The notes below the pieces were generated by a model that did not search any database, had not been told where the DNA came from, and saw only the letters and a list, made by a program, of their open reading frames with translations. The position numbers were made by a program, and so were the translations under genes. 64,000 nucleotides of DNA from Pyxidicoccus trucidator. GTDB taxonomy: Bacteria > Myxococcota > Myxococcia > Myxococcales > Myxococcaceae. Each line of letters opens with the position of its first letter. Within the stretch, counting starts at the first letter, position 1. Where the stretch lies: the NCBI RefSeq assembly GCF_010894435.1, contig NZ_JAAIXZ010000005.1:186001-250000 (forward strand), given 5' to 3'. This document shows positions 26,571 through 35,530 of this stretch, one piece after another.

Positions 26571-27491
26571 ATGCCCCAGACAGACAGCTTCACGAGCATG
26601 ACGCCATTCCAGGCCTCGGCAGAGGCATCACGGCCCGAGCGGACCGGCCGCCGGGACTTCCTACGCGCGGCGGTCTCCCTCGCCGCGGGCGCGGCGCTAC
26701 TTCCCCCTGGCACGGGCCGTGCGGCGAAGCCTGACGACAGCGCAGCGCTTCGCGCACAGCGGCTGGCCTGGGCCGGAGTGCGGTTGCAGCTGGGGAAGGA
26801 CACGCTCTTCCTGGACCCATTGCTCGACCCCGCTGTGTGGGGGCCCGCGCTGAAGGACCCGCTCGTCCCCCTGGACGTGGCCGACGGCGGGCGCTTCGTG
26901 CTGGTGACCCATCGCCATCCCGACCACTTCGACCGGATGGCCGTTCGCAAGGTGCTGGGGGACACTGGCACGCTGGTGTGCGCCCCGGACACGGCCGCCG
27001 CGGCCGCCGCGGCGGGGTTCCGAGTGCGGTCCGCTCCGCTCTACGAGCCCGTCCTGCTCAATGACTTCACCGCCACCGCCGTTCCCGCGGCGGACGGCTA
27101 CGGCGATACCCAGGTGTCCTGGGTTGTCTCCGGAGGAGGCCGTCGCATCATCCACTGCGGCGACACGCTGTGGCACGGGTCCTGGTGGCACATCGGGCGT
27201 CAGTTCGGCCCCTTCGATGCGGCATTCCTGCCCATCAACGGGGCACGCTTTGGCTGGCGGAAGCCCGTGAGCGACATACATGCCGTCCTGACACCGGAGC
27301 AGGCGGTCGCGGCGGCCGTGGTGCTGGGGGCCCGGCTCCTCGTTCCCATCCACTATGGCGTCGCGGCCTCCGAGGACTACCAGGAGGTCCCGGGCGCGGA
27401 AGCGCTGCTCCTGGCAGCGGCGCGGAAGCGGAAGGTGAACGTGGAACTGGCACGCCCGGGGGAGTGGCTGACCTGGCGGCCCCGGACCTGA
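26571..27491 (+). CDS. Tat-exported MBL-fold metallo-hydrolase (UlaG/RomA-like)
   Basis: A 306-residue enzyme. The twin-arginine signal GRRDFLRAAVSLAAGAALLP (residues 26-45) directs folded export. The metallo-beta-lactamase fold shows the zinc ligands THRHPDHFD (His114, His116, Asp118, His119), then HCGDT and a late IHYG histidine. The arrangement resembles UlaG/RomA-type or NAPE-PLD-like hydrolases; the substrate is unknown. ATG 26571 follows AGGAAGG. It is divergent from the MetR-like regulator and probably its target. Confidence 0.88.
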   Translation: MPQTDSFTSMTPFQASAEASRPERTGRRDFLRAAVSLAAGAALLPPGTGRAAKPDDSAALRAQRLAWAGVRLQLGKDTLFLDPLLDPAVWGPALKDPLVPLDVADGGRFVLVTHRHPDHFDRMAVRKVLGDTGTLVCAPDTAAAAAAAGFRVRSAPLYEPVLLNDFTATAVPAADGYGDTQVSWVVSGGGRRIIHCGDTLWHGSWWHIGRQFGPFDAAFLPINGARFGWRKPVSDIHAVLTPEQAVAAAVVLGARLLVPIHYGVAASEDYQEVPGAEALLLAAARKRKVNVELARPGEWLTWRPRT

Positions 27492-27636
27492 GCCTCACAT
27501 ACAGGCCTTGCGAGAATCTTCGATAGGAGGGACAGGGGCACTGTTGCGTGCGAGGGAGGGGCATGGAGCGGCAGCGGAGGGAGGCTGACGGGGCCTCCAG
27601 AGGTAGGATGGCAGCTCCTCGAGTCAGGGAAACGAC

Positions 27637-28446
27637 ATGCCCGTTGATGAGATTCTCGAATCCAATACGCAGTTCCTCAATGCCTGGCGCTACTTCGCGC
27701 GGCACAGCCCGACCGGCGAGGTCCTCGACCTGCCCGAGGTGCACATCGCCTCGTCCAACGTCTCCTGGATGATGCTGAACGTGGCCTTCCTCCCGGCCCC
27801 GCTGGAGACGGAGGCGGAACTGCGGAGCGCCGCGGCCGCCGCCGCCCGCTACTTCGCGCCCCGGGGGAACGGGTGGATGCTCGCTGTCTGCGAGGACTGG
27901 CTGGCTCCCGGGCTGCGACCGCGGGCCGCGGAATTGCTTGCCTCCCATGGCTTGCAGACCGGCATGGACACCATCGGAATGGTCACCGACCGCCTCATGG
28001 AACCCGTGCGGCCCCTGCCATCGCTCGACTTCCGCCAGGCCGCGGATGCGCGGGGCCGGCAAGACGTGGCGGACACCAATGCGCACGCCTACGACGCGCC
28101 GGGAGACGTGGTACGCGCGGCCCTCGATGTGCCGGCCTACTTCGCGGGCGAGGGGCAGGGGGTGGGCTATGTGGCCTACCGCAACGGGGAGGTGGCGAGC
28201 TGCGCGACGGTTCTCCCCATTGAGGGCATTGCCTACGTCGCGCTGGTAGCCACGATGAAGGAGCACCGCCGGCTCGGCTGCGCCGAGGCGGTCATCCGCC
28301 AGTCGCTCGCCGAGGCGCATCGCTCGCAGGGGCTGCAACGGACGGTACTGCACGCGACCCCGGCGGGTCATCCCGTCTACCTCCGCATGGGCTACCGGCC
28401 GGTGACGCGCATCCACTTCTACATGGCAGCGGCGAGCGGACGATAG
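27637..28446 (+). CDS. GNAT-family N-acetyltransferase
   Basis: A 269-residue protein. The N-terminal ~125 residues have no clear signature. The C-terminal ~140 residues carry a GNAT acetyl-CoA-binding core, with VATMKEHRRLGCAEAVIRQ (motif A) and a late PVYLRMGYRPVTRIHFY (motif B). AGGGAA precedes ATG 27637. It is a single-gene unit, 145 bp after the hydrolase. Its substrate (small molecule or protein) cannot be told. Confidence 0.85.
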   Translation: MPVDEILESNTQFLNAWRYFARHSPTGEVLDLPEVHIASSNVSWMMLNVAFLPAPLETEAELRSAAAAAARYFAPRGNGWMLAVCEDWLAPGLRPRAAELLASHGLQTGMDTIGMVTDRLMEPVRPLPSLDFRQAADARGRQDVADTNAHAYDAPGDVVRAALDVPAYFAGEGQGVGYVAYRNGEVASCATVLPIEGIAYVALVATMKEHRRLGCAEAVIRQSLAEAHRSQGLQRTVLHATPAGHPVYLRMGYRPVTRIHFYMAAASGR

Positions 28447-28655
28447 GTCGGACGGGGCGCGCGTACTCCGGTGGCGCGGCACGGGGCCTCCTCCATGGGG
28501 CGAGAGGGGCGCGGCCGGAGTCGCGGCGCCTCCATCGCTGCTCGTCAGGCATGCCTTCGTCGCCCATGGAGGCTCATTCAGGGCGCGGAAGCGTCCCGGC
28601 CACGTGACGCTCAGACTCGAAACGTCGAGTCGCGCATGAGGGAGGAATCGACGCG

Positions 28656-29486
28656 ATGAAGCGAAGGACTCCAGGAAGTGCTCGAGCCTTCCCGAGGGGC
28701 GCTCTGCGCGCCACCGGGATGCTGGTGCTGCTGTGCCTCATTGGCTGTGGAGCGAAGCGGGAGACGACACGCGCGGCCGAGGCTCCGGCCGAGGTCCTCC
28801 CTCCCGAGTCCAGTGCGCGCGTGCACGCCCGCCCAGGGCCGGTGAAAGGCGAGCACGGCCCCCTGGGGTTGCATCCCCTGGGCCTGGGTGGGAAGCGCGA
28901 TGGGTTGTTGTACGTGCCTCGCTCCTATCGCCTGGAGCAGCCCGCGGCGCTGATGGTGCTGCTGCATGGCTCGCGTGGAAACGCGCGGCAGATGTTGGAG
29001 GTGATGGAGCCTCTGGCGGACGCCGAGGGCTTCCTCCTTCTGCTCCCCGAGTCACGGGACACGACGTGGGACCACAAGATGGGCCGTCACGGTCAGGACC
29101 TGGCCTTCCTGGACCAGGCCCTGGCCCACGTCTTCGCGCGCTACGCCGTGGCGCCGGAGCGCATCAGCCTCGCGGGCTTCTCGGCTGGCGCGTCCTATGC
29201 GCTGTCGTTGGGCATCCTCAACGGCGACCTGTTCCCGCGCATCATCGCCTTCTCGCCGAGCTTCGTTCACGCAGCTGAGCCCCGAGGCGAGCCGCGCATC
29301 TTCATCGCACATGGCGACAAGGACGCGGCGCTTCCTGTCGAGCAGACGGGCCGCCGAATCGTCACGGAGCTGGGCGCCGCGGGCTTCGAGGTGCGCTACC
29401 ACGAGTTTTCGGGCGGCCACTCGGTTCCCGCCGAGGTGGCGCGCGTTGCCGCCGACTGGCTCCGCGAGACGAGCGCGGCGAGATGA
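28656..29486 (+). CDS. Lipoprotein alpha/beta hydrolase (phospholipase/carboxylesterase type)
   Basis: A 276-residue protein. The lipoprotein signal ends in LIGC (Cys31). The alpha/beta-hydrolase fold follows, with the oxyanion element LLHGSRGN near 102, nucleophile Ser176 in GFSAGAS, likely Asp223 in HGDKDAALP and His255 in SGGHSVP. These spacings fit the phospholipase/carboxylesterase or poly(3-hydroxyalkanoate)-depolymerase-like families, so it would cleave an ester at the cell envelope. GGGAGGAA precedes ATG 28656. Confidence 0.88.
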   Translation: MKRRTPGSARAFPRGALRATGMLVLLCLIGCGAKRETTRAAEAPAEVLPPESSARVHARPGPVKGEHGPLGLHPLGLGGKRDGLLYVPRSYRLEQPAALMVLLHGSRGNARQMLEVMEPLADAEGFLLLLPESRDTTWDHKMGRHGQDLAFLDQALAHVFARYAVAPERISLAGFSAGASYALSLGILNGDLFPRIIAFSPSFVHAAEPRGEPRIFIAHGDKDAALPVEQTGRRIVTELGAAGFEVRYHEFSGGHSVPAEVARVAADWLRETSAAR

Positions 29487-29503
29487 GCCTGGGGGTCCGT
29501 GGC

Positions 29504-29800
29504 CTACACGGTGCCCACTTCGCTCAGGGCGTCATCCACCTCCGTCAGGGCCATCCGGTCGGCGGGCGTCACCGGGAAGCCCGCCTTCACTCCCTTGCTC
29601 ACGGCCTCGAAGCCCTTGGCGACCCTTTGCAGGTCCGCCAGGATCCGGGGCCAGGAGGGCTTGGGGAGCTGTGACTGCAGCACCGCGTCGTCGAGCTGCC
29701 GGGAGACCGGCAGCAGCAGTGCGAGCGTCGCCGGGTGCTCCTTGGGGTCCCTCCCGAGGATGGTGGTGTAGGTGGCACGCCACGTCGTCATCACCGCCAT
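29504..29800 (-). CDS. Hypothetical 98-residue protein, possibly a 3' remnant
   Basis: An open frame with typical GC-rich codon bias encodes a helical, soluble protein (for example RILADLQRVAKGFEAVSKGV). No good ribosome-binding site precedes ATG 29800 or the in-frame ATG 29791. A dispersed repeat begins 21 bp upstream of the start, so the original 5' end may have been replaced. The family is not recognised. Confidence 0.4.
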   Translation of the reverse strand: MAVMTTWRATYTTILGRDPKEHPATLALLLPVSRQLDDAVLQSQLPKPSWPRILADLQRVAKGFEAVSKGVKAGFPVTPADRMALTEVDDALSEVGTV

Positions 29801-29820
29801 GAGAGGGAGCTGCACCGCGT

Positions 29821-29925
29821 CGCCACCGGCCCGGTGCACAGCCCGAGCGGCACCCGTCGGCGGCCCTCCTCGGCCCCTTTGCACCTGCCACCACCCTCAA
29901 CAGCGCCTCCATCTCTCCTATACTT
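29821..29925 (+). repeat. Dispersed ~105-bp repeat, copy 2
   Basis: Clearly alignable with 55080-55183 over its whole length, with the best-conserved block being GCGGCCCTCCTCGGCCCC (29860s) followed by TGCACC, and CTCAACAG further on. No protein reading of it is convincing. It may be a MITE-like element or IS end. Confidence 0.55.
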
Positions 29926-30028
29926 CCCGGCGGGCGGAGCGCGGCGGGGACCGGCGGACCCGCCGCCGGTTCCCCGGGCGCGACGTGCACGCGACAGGTG
30001 CCGTGACGCCGCGATGCGAGGCGTGGGC

Positions 30029-30574
30029 TCAGCCGCAGGTGTTGTTGCAGTCGCTGGGCTGCGCCATCCAGCGGCAGTCGTACCAGGTGGTCTCGTACGA
30101 AATGGTCCGGCCGTTGCTGTAGTACCGGCGGGTGTACTTGTCATACTTGTACAGCGGCGCGCCGCCGTCGCAGTCCGAGCCCGAGTCCCAGGGACCGAAG
30201 CTGCACGAGTTCGCGCTGAGATAGGTGCCACAGGCGGCCGCAGCGGAGACGTCCTCCTCCGGCAGCTCGCGCCGCACGGAGACCAGGGGCGCGTCCTCCC
30301 CGTGGCGCTGGAAGACCAGCTCCGTCTTGCTCTCTCCCGTCACGGGGATGCGCAACACGAGCGCGCCGGCCCCCTCCTCCACGATGGCCGCGGAGGGCTC
30401 GAGCACGTCGCCGCGCGATTCCAGCATCTGGTAGGTGGCCTGGAAGTTGTCGTGACGGAAGGCCTCCCGAAGCGCGGCCTCCCGGCTCATCGACGGGGTT
30501 TCGGACTCCCCCCCACACCCGGCGGCGACGAGCGACACGGCGGCTGCAAAGACACAACCCAGAATGTTCTTCAT
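30029..30574 (-). CDS. Putative lipoprotein of unknown function
   Basis: A 181-residue protein. The lipoprotein signal ends in LVAAGC (Cys near 20). The middle is a charged domain of ~90 residues. The C-terminal ~60 residues contain six cysteines and many Tyr/Trp (ACGTYLSANSCSFGPW, WYDCRW, CNNTCG), suggesting a small disulfide-bonded module. AGGAGCTC precedes ATG 30574. Family not recognised. Confidence 0.75.
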   Translation of the reverse strand: MKNILGCVFAAAVSLVAAGCGGESETPSMSREAALREAFRHDNFQATYQMLESRGDVLEPSAAIVEEGAGALVLRIPVTGESKTELVFQRHGEDAPLVSVRRELPEEDVSAAAACGTYLSANSCSFGPWDSGSDCDGGAPLYKYDKYTRRYYSNGRTISYETTWYDCRWMAQPSDCNNTCG

Positions 30575-30961
30575 GGCGTTGAGCTCCTGGCGGTGATGCA
30601 CGCGAAGACCCGCTGTGGGCCTCTGCGGCACGACCACTATGCGGAATCCAGGGGTTGGGAGATACTGCAACACCATTGCAAGTGTGGTGGACTTAACCTG
30701 AATTACGTGGTTTCCGCTATTTTACGGGATTTGGGCTTGCATCCCTCTCAAGCCAAAGGTCTAGCAGCGCCGTGATTTTCGGGCTTGGTGGCACTACGCA
30801 GCCCTGCTTTCCTCCAGCCACTGCATCGGAGCGTGCCACCGCAGACGTCTGCGTTGGCACGGACGGCCCTGGGCGGGAGCGGCCTGGGCTCCGACGGCTG
30901 TAGCGGCACTCTTGATTGCAACCTGGATACACCTTCGGGCGGCTGATAGTCATGCCCCTCC
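30575..30961. promoter_or_regulatory. AT-richer divergent intergenic region
   Basis: These 387 bases separate divergent genes. The part at about 30650-30790 is markedly AT-richer than its surroundings (for example TTTCCGCTATTTTACGGG) and probably holds promoters for one or both genes. No gene is supported. Confidence 0.4.
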
Positions 30962-33541
30962 ATGACTCTCCCCGCCCGTCCAGCGAGCGTCCCGTCCAGC
31001 GCCGAGTACCTCCGAGACACGAAGCAGTGGAGCGACGGTCCACGCGTCGACGGGAAGAAGCAGGGCCTCTGGCGCTTCTGGCGGCAGGACGGCTCGCTCC
31101 AGGAGGAGTGTGAGCACCAGGACGACCTCCCCCACGGGCGCGCGGTGCGCTACCACCCCGACGGCTCGCGGTCCGCGGAGCAACAGTGCCACCAGGGGCA
31201 GGTCATCGAGGTCATGCTCCACCTCACCGACAAGCCGACGGACGAGGACAACCCCAGGCTGCCGCCCGCCATCCGGAAGATGCGCGTGCTGTTCGAGGAC
31301 GGCTGGCAGAAGCGCATCCAGTTCTTCGACGCGGCGGACCTGCCCCTGACGGTGGACGGCAGGCCGGCTCCGACGCGGCCCGCCGGCCTTCCGGAAGACG
31401 CCTACCTCACCGACGACGTGCGCACGTGGAAGACGGGCCTCTTCAAGAACGAGCGCACGGCGAAGGGGCTGCACCGGTTCTGGACGCTGGAGGGCGAGCT
31501 CGTCACGGTGGCGTACCACTCCGGTAATCGGAGGAGCGCGGACAGCCGCCTGCCAGACGTCAAGCGCAATGGCAGCCTGCTGGTCCATGCCACGGAGCTG
31601 GGCGACACCGAGGCGGTCGAAGCGCTCCTCGCGCTGGGCTTCGGGCATGAGCCGGGGGCCGCGCTGGACGCGGCGCTCGCGGGTCAGCCGGAGCTGGCGA
31701 AGCGGCTCCTCGCGCTCCCTCCCGGTGAGCCCTTCCATCCGCGTGGCGAGCACACGCGCCCCGGTGCCCTCCCGGCCGAGGCCGTCTGGGTTCCAACCCG
31801 TCAGCAGTGGGTGGTCGGCACGGTGGACGCCGAGCAGGGACCGGTGGGGACCTGGACGGTGTGGTGGATTACCGGAGAGGCCGAGGACGGAACGCTGAAG
31901 GGCGGCCTCGAGGTGGTGGAGTTCCAGGGCGGCCGCACGCGCCACAAGCGCGAGTACCGGCCCCCGGGCGAGCACGGTGAGCTGAAGGAGGAGACCTGGT
32001 TCGACGAGGCGGGCCGCCAGGTGCGGCGCCGAAGCTTCGACCGGCCGGAGGGCTTCACCGAGCTCGAGTCGCTCCCCTCGGGCGAGTCCATCAAGCGCCA
32101 GGGAAAGCTCCCGGACCGCATCTGGAGCGAGGAGCACTGGGACGCCGAAGATGAGCTCGTCAGCGTCCGCTACTTCGACGACGAGGGCCGGCTGAGGACG
32201 GAGCTGGTGTCGAGCGAAGGGCACGGACGCGTCTTCGACGAGCACGGCACCGTGGTGGCCGAGGGTGCCGTCGAGGGCGAGCGGCTCACCGGCACCTGGA
32301 AACTCCATGGTGGGGACGCGGAGGCGCGGGAGCTCGACGTCGGCGGGCTGTCGCTCGAAGCGTCCGTGGAGCTGGGGACGTTGCTGCCGCTCATCTCCCG
32401 GATGCAGGAGGAGCCCGTGCCTGCCTTCCTGGAGCAGGCGATGGACCTGGAGTGGGCGGACCTCAAGAGCCACTTCAACCTGGACCCGGAGCAGGTCCCC
32501 GGCCTGCTGCGCGTCATCGCCCTCGACACACGAGCGGCCGTCGAGCATGGCCTCAGGGCGCTGGGCGACGACCTGTACCACCAGGGCACCCTCTCGGAGC
32601 TCGCGGGCCCGGTGCTCCCGTTCCTGTGCGCCATCACCTCGCACATGAAGGACGAGGAGACGCTCGAGCAGTTGCTCACGTTTCTCTCGGACGTGGGCAC
32701 CCGTGGCTACAACCTCGACGCCGCGAACACGCTGAAGAAGGCCTTCCGCCAGCGGAAGGGGGCCCTCGAACCCGGCCACGGCCTCTTCTTCCACGCGCTC
32801 GTCGAGCATGCGGAGGCCTGGGTCCGGCTGTCCCGGCATGCGAATCCGAGTGTCTGCGAGCCCGCGACCGTGCTGCTCGGCCTCACCGACGACGCGCGCG
32901 CCGCCAGTGCGCTGTGCGTGCTCCTCGAAGGCCGGGCGGGCACCCCGAGCCAGCAGGCGCTCGCGGCGCGAATGCTTTCGCTCCATCCGGCGAAGGACGC
33001 CTCTCGCGCGGCGCTCGAGCGCGCACTGGGCTCGGAGGATGGGAAGCTCCGGAGCGAGGCCGCCAAGAGCTGGCTGCGCCTCCACCTTCCGCACACGGAC
33101 AGGGCCGTCGCGGTGCTGCTGGAGCAGGTGCGGGCGGGGAAGGCGGAAGCCGCGGTGATTCTCACGCTGCTCCCCGCCGGGGAGCGGGCGCGGCACCAGG
33201 GCGTGCTCATCCAGGCCCTGCTCCAGGCGGACCTGAGCACCGTCTACGGAGTTGCCCGGGCGGCGCTCTCCGTCACACGGGAGAAGGGTGCCGACGCGGA
33301 GCCCTCCGCTGCACGGCGCGAGGTGCTCGAGGCGTTGCTCGCGAACAAGCGCTTCTGGAGGCTCGATGTCAACGCCGCCGAGGTGCTCCGCGAGGTGGGG
33401 CTCCCGACGACGCGCGCGGGGCTGGAGGCGCTCCTTCGAGGAGCGCCTGTCGACGAAGTGGGAGCGCGCGATGGCTTCCTGAGCGCCGCCAGCGGCATCG
33501 ATGGACCGAGCGTCGAGTCCTTCCGGGAGGAGGACGCATAG
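30962..33541 (+). CDS. MORN/ankyrin/HEAT-type repeat protein
   Basis: An 859-residue protein without signal peptide. MORN-type toxin-antitoxin-like repeats appear near residues 20-75 (GKKQGLWRFWRQDGSLQEE, LPHGRAVRYHPDGS) and again around 315-460. One ankyrin-like pair lies near 205-250 (ATELGDTEAVEALLALGFG), and the last ~280 residues are helical HEAT-like repeats. There are no catalytic motifs; such proteins usually act as scaffolds. It starts at ATG 30962. The Crp-like gene follows 66 bp downstream. Confidence 0.8.
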   Translation: MTLPARPASVPSSAEYLRDTKQWSDGPRVDGKKQGLWRFWRQDGSLQEECEHQDDLPHGRAVRYHPDGSRSAEQQCHQGQVIEVMLHLTDKPTDEDNPRLPPAIRKMRVLFEDGWQKRIQFFDAADLPLTVDGRPAPTRPAGLPEDAYLTDDVRTWKTGLFKNERTAKGLHRFWTLEGELVTVAYHSGNRRSADSRLPDVKRNGSLLVHATELGDTEAVEALLALGFGHEPGAALDAALAGQPELAKRLLALPPGEPFHPRGEHTRPGALPAEAVWVPTRQQWVVGTVDAEQGPVGTWTVWWITGEAEDGTLKGGLEVVEFQGGRTRHKREYRPPGEHGELKEETWFDEAGRQVRRRSFDRPEGFTELESLPSGESIKRQGKLPDRIWSEEHWDAEDELVSVRYFDDEGRLRTELVSSEGHGRVFDEHGTVVAEGAVEGERLTGTWKLHGGDAEARELDVGGLSLEASVELGTLLPLISRMQEEPVPAFLEQAMDLEWADLKSHFNLDPEQVPGLLRVIALDTRAAVEHGLRALGDDLYHQGTLSELAGPVLPFLCAITSHMKDEETLEQLLTFLSDVGTRGYNLDAANTLKKAFRQRKGALEPGHGLFFHALVEHAEAWVRLSRHANPSVCEPATVLLGLTDDARAASALCVLLEGRAGTPSQQALAARMLSLHPAKDASRAALERALGSEDGKLRSEAAKSWLRLHLPHTDRAVAVLLEQVRAGKAEAAVILTLLPAGERARHQGVLIQALLQADLSTVYGVARAALSVTREKGADAEPSAARREVLEALLANKRFWRLDVNAAEVLREVGLPTTRAGLEALLRGAPVDEVGARDGFLSAASGIDGPSVESFREEDA

Positions 33542-33607
33542 CCGCGGGAGTCGGCCGTCAGGTGCTCCTCTTTGAGCTTGCCCCTCCCCGGAAGGCCCTG
33601 GTTTCCT

Positions 33608-34213
33608 ATGAAACACAAGCTCGTCGACTACTTCCGCCGCATCTCTCCTCTGTCGGACGAGGAGGCCCAGGCCATTCTGGACAGCATGGTGGTGAAGACC
33701 TGTCCGAAAGGCACGCACTTGCTCATGGCGGGCCAGGTCTGCACCGAGGCCTACTTCGTCCTCCAGGGCTGCGTCCGCCAGTACTACGTCGTCGACGGTG
33801 AAGAGCGGAGCAACGGGTTCTTCACCGAGGACGAATGGGTCCTCTCGATTCACAGCATGATGAACCAGACCCCGGCGGAGCACTTCCTGGTCTGCGCGGA
33901 AGACACCACGATGGTGGTGGGCACCGAGCAACGCGAGGCGGGCCTCTATCGACGCTTCCCCCGCTTCGAGAGCATCTCCCGGAGGGTGATGCAGAAGGTC
34001 CTGGCGGAGCAGCAGGAGCGGTTCGCTTCCTATCTCACCGATACCCCGGAGCAGCGCTACCTCAAGCTCTCGAAGACGCGGCCGGACATCCTCCAGCGGA
34101 TTCCCCAGTACCAGCTGGCCAGCTACATCGGCGTGAAGCCCGAGTCGCTGAGCCGGATCCGAAAGCGTATTGCCACGCGCGGCAAGCCGGCTACGCCGCG
34201 ACGGAAGGCGTGA
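33608..34213 (+). CDS. Crp/Fnr-family transcriptional regulator
   Basis: A 201-residue protein with an N-terminal cyclic-nucleotide-binding-type beta barrel (about residues 10-120, with AGQVCTEAYFVLQGCVRQYY) and a C-terminal helix-turn-helix (IPQYQLASYIGVKPESLSRIRKRI). It lacks the cysteine set of Fnr, and the PRTAQ-like phosphate cassette of Crp is not obvious, so the ligand is unknown. ATG 33608 gives the natural family start; an upstream ATG at 33572 is less likely. Its 3' end overlaps the convergent DUF4386 gene by 23 nt. Confidence 0.88.
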   Translation: MKHKLVDYFRRISPLSDEEAQAILDSMVVKTCPKGTHLLMAGQVCTEAYFVLQGCVRQYYVVDGEERSNGFFTEDEWVLSIHSMMNQTPAEHFLVCAEDTTMVVGTEQREAGLYRRFPRFESISRRVMQKVLAEQQERFASYLTDTPEQRYLKLSKTRPDILQRIPQYQLASYIGVKPESLSRIRKRIATRGKPATPRRKA

Positions 34214-34856
34214 CCGTCCGGAACCCCTTGGCGATGAGCCAGCCACCGAGGAACAGCTCGAACAGGCCCCCGGGCCCGGAGAAGAGGATGCCCCACGGCA
34301 GCCCGAAGAGCTCGAGGACGGCCCCCAGCGCCAGAAGCCCGTAGCCCACCGCGCCCACCAGCGGGAGCAACGAGGGAAGAAGCCGGGAGCGGTACAGCGA
34401 CAGGCAGAACGCCACGCTGCCGGCCCCCAGGATGATCATCGCGAGCTGGTACGCCCAGAAGTTCCCCTTCGAGAGAAGTCTGGACAGGGTCACCAGCTCC
34501 GGCGTCGTCTGCCCTTGCGCGGATTCTCCGAGCTGAAGGATGCACAGAAGGAACACCACTCCGACGATGAGGAGCAGCGCCTCCATCACCCGCGTGCAGA
34601 CGTACGCGATGGCGATGCTCGGGCTCCGCTCGCGGAGTATCGGAAAGAACAGCACGCCAAGCCCGACGACGGTGATGGAGTTCAACAGGAGCAGCAGCGC
34701 GCCCCCGACGAACAGCGTCCTCTGCCCGGCCACCACGGCCAGGTGCTCCGGCTCATTCAGGACGGAGGTGACGAGCGCGGTGCCGATGCCGTAGGCGAAG
34801 AACGGAAGGAGAAAGAGAATTCCCAGGGAGCGGGAGTAGAGGCGGGTGGTGTTCAT
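34191..34856 (-). CDS. DUF4386-type integral membrane protein
   Basis: A 221-residue polytopic membrane protein with about six hydrophobic segments, for example LGILFLLPFFAYGIGTALV, TLFVGGALLLLLNSITVVGL and ALLLIVGVVFLLCIL. The N-terminal RLYSRSLGILFL and overall pattern match the DUF4386 family. GGAG lies about 10 nt before ATG 34856. It converges on the Crp-like gene with a 23-nt overlap of coding ends. Function is unknown for the family. Confidence 0.85.
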   Translation of the reverse strand: MNTTRLYSRSLGILFLLPFFAYGIGTALVTSVLNEPEHLAVVAGQRTLFVGGALLLLLNSITVVGLGVLFFPILRERSPSIAIAYVCTRVMEALLLIVGVVFLLCILQLGESAQGQTTPELVTLSRLLSKGNFWAYQLAMIILGAGSVAFCLSLYRSRLLPSLLPLVGAVGYGLLALGAVLELFGLPWGILFSGPGGLFELFLGGWLIAKGFRTVTPSVAA

Positions 34857-35006
34857 CGCGAGGGCTCCAGAACGTTCAGCGACGTTGTGGCCTCGAGAGT
34901 AGGGAGGGGGCGCCCTCGCCCGCATTGACGAGGGTTAATAAAGACCTGCTCGTACCCGTATGACGAAGACCGCTCTGCGTCGAGCGGTCCTCGCGGTGCC
35001 CGAAGC

Positions 35007-35140
35007 TACCTGACGCAGTTGAACAGGTTGTTGCTGACGTGGATGCCGCTCATCGCGTACCCGCCGGCCCCGCACACGTGCATGGGATAGGCGTCCTTCG
35101 TGCCAGGGTTCCCATCCACATACTCGGAGACGACGCCCGT
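35007..35140 (-). pseudogene. 3' fragment of an unidentified gene
   Basis: On the minus strand an open frame of about 44 codons ends at TAG 35007-35009 and encodes ...EYVDGNPGTKDAYPMHVCG...SNNLFNCVR. Codon bias is good, but the frame stops resembling a protein at about 35140, where a collagenase remnant on the other strand begins. It looks like the C-terminus of a small secreted, cysteine-containing protein whose 5' part has been deleted. Confidence 0.5.
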
Positions 35141-35142
35141 CC

Positions 35143-35285
35143 CTGGATGCGCTGGGCACGGCGAACGACGCGGAGTTCCACCAGTGGATTGACTGCGTCG
35201 CGGCGCCTACTACTACCTCATGCTCGTGGCCCGCACGCCCTGCTCGGACGTGAAGCTGGAGGCCCGCTTCGACAAGACACCCTGA
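35143..35285 (+). pseudogene. C-terminal remnant of a second M9 collagenase
   Basis: In one frame 35143-35205 reads LDALGTANDAEFHQWIDCVA, matching the intact collagenase's YLDGIGTTRDGEFHQWIDCVA. After a deletion and frame change, the next 80 bases read YYYLMLVARTPCSDVKLEARFDKTP and a stop, matching the C-terminal YLIVKARAPYAGVRLEARFDTGP of that protein. About 110 residues that should lie between are missing, as is everything upstream. This is a decayed paralogue. Confidence 0.75.
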
Positions 35286-35530
35286 GGCGGGTATGCAGGT
35301 GACGCCGCACTTCCATTCGCGGGTGCCGCGCCTGCTTATGTCCGTGTCGCAACATTTCGCAAAGACATGCTTCGCCCGTCTGGGTGTGCCACTTTTCATT
35401 TCATAGATTGAGCGGCCTCGCCGCCGGATCGCGCAGGAGACGCCGCGATTCTCGTGCGGGGCGGCATCCTCCAACATACGCTGAGGCGTCGCGCATAGCG
35501 GTGAAATACCACCCAGAGAGAGGCCCCAGA

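Larger units (their letters stand above)
34857..35530. other. Gene-poor stretch with two gene fragments
   Basis: These 674 bases hold the two opposed fragments at 35007-35140 and 35143-35285. The remaining ~245 bases before the amidase gene show no recognisable gene and probably carry its promoter. Confidence 0.55.

Noticed and set aside
30950..34246. A ~1,100-codon antisense open frame opposite the MORN/HEAT and Crp-like genes
   Set aside because: Compositionally biased shadow of two real genes; it has no start signals or family match.
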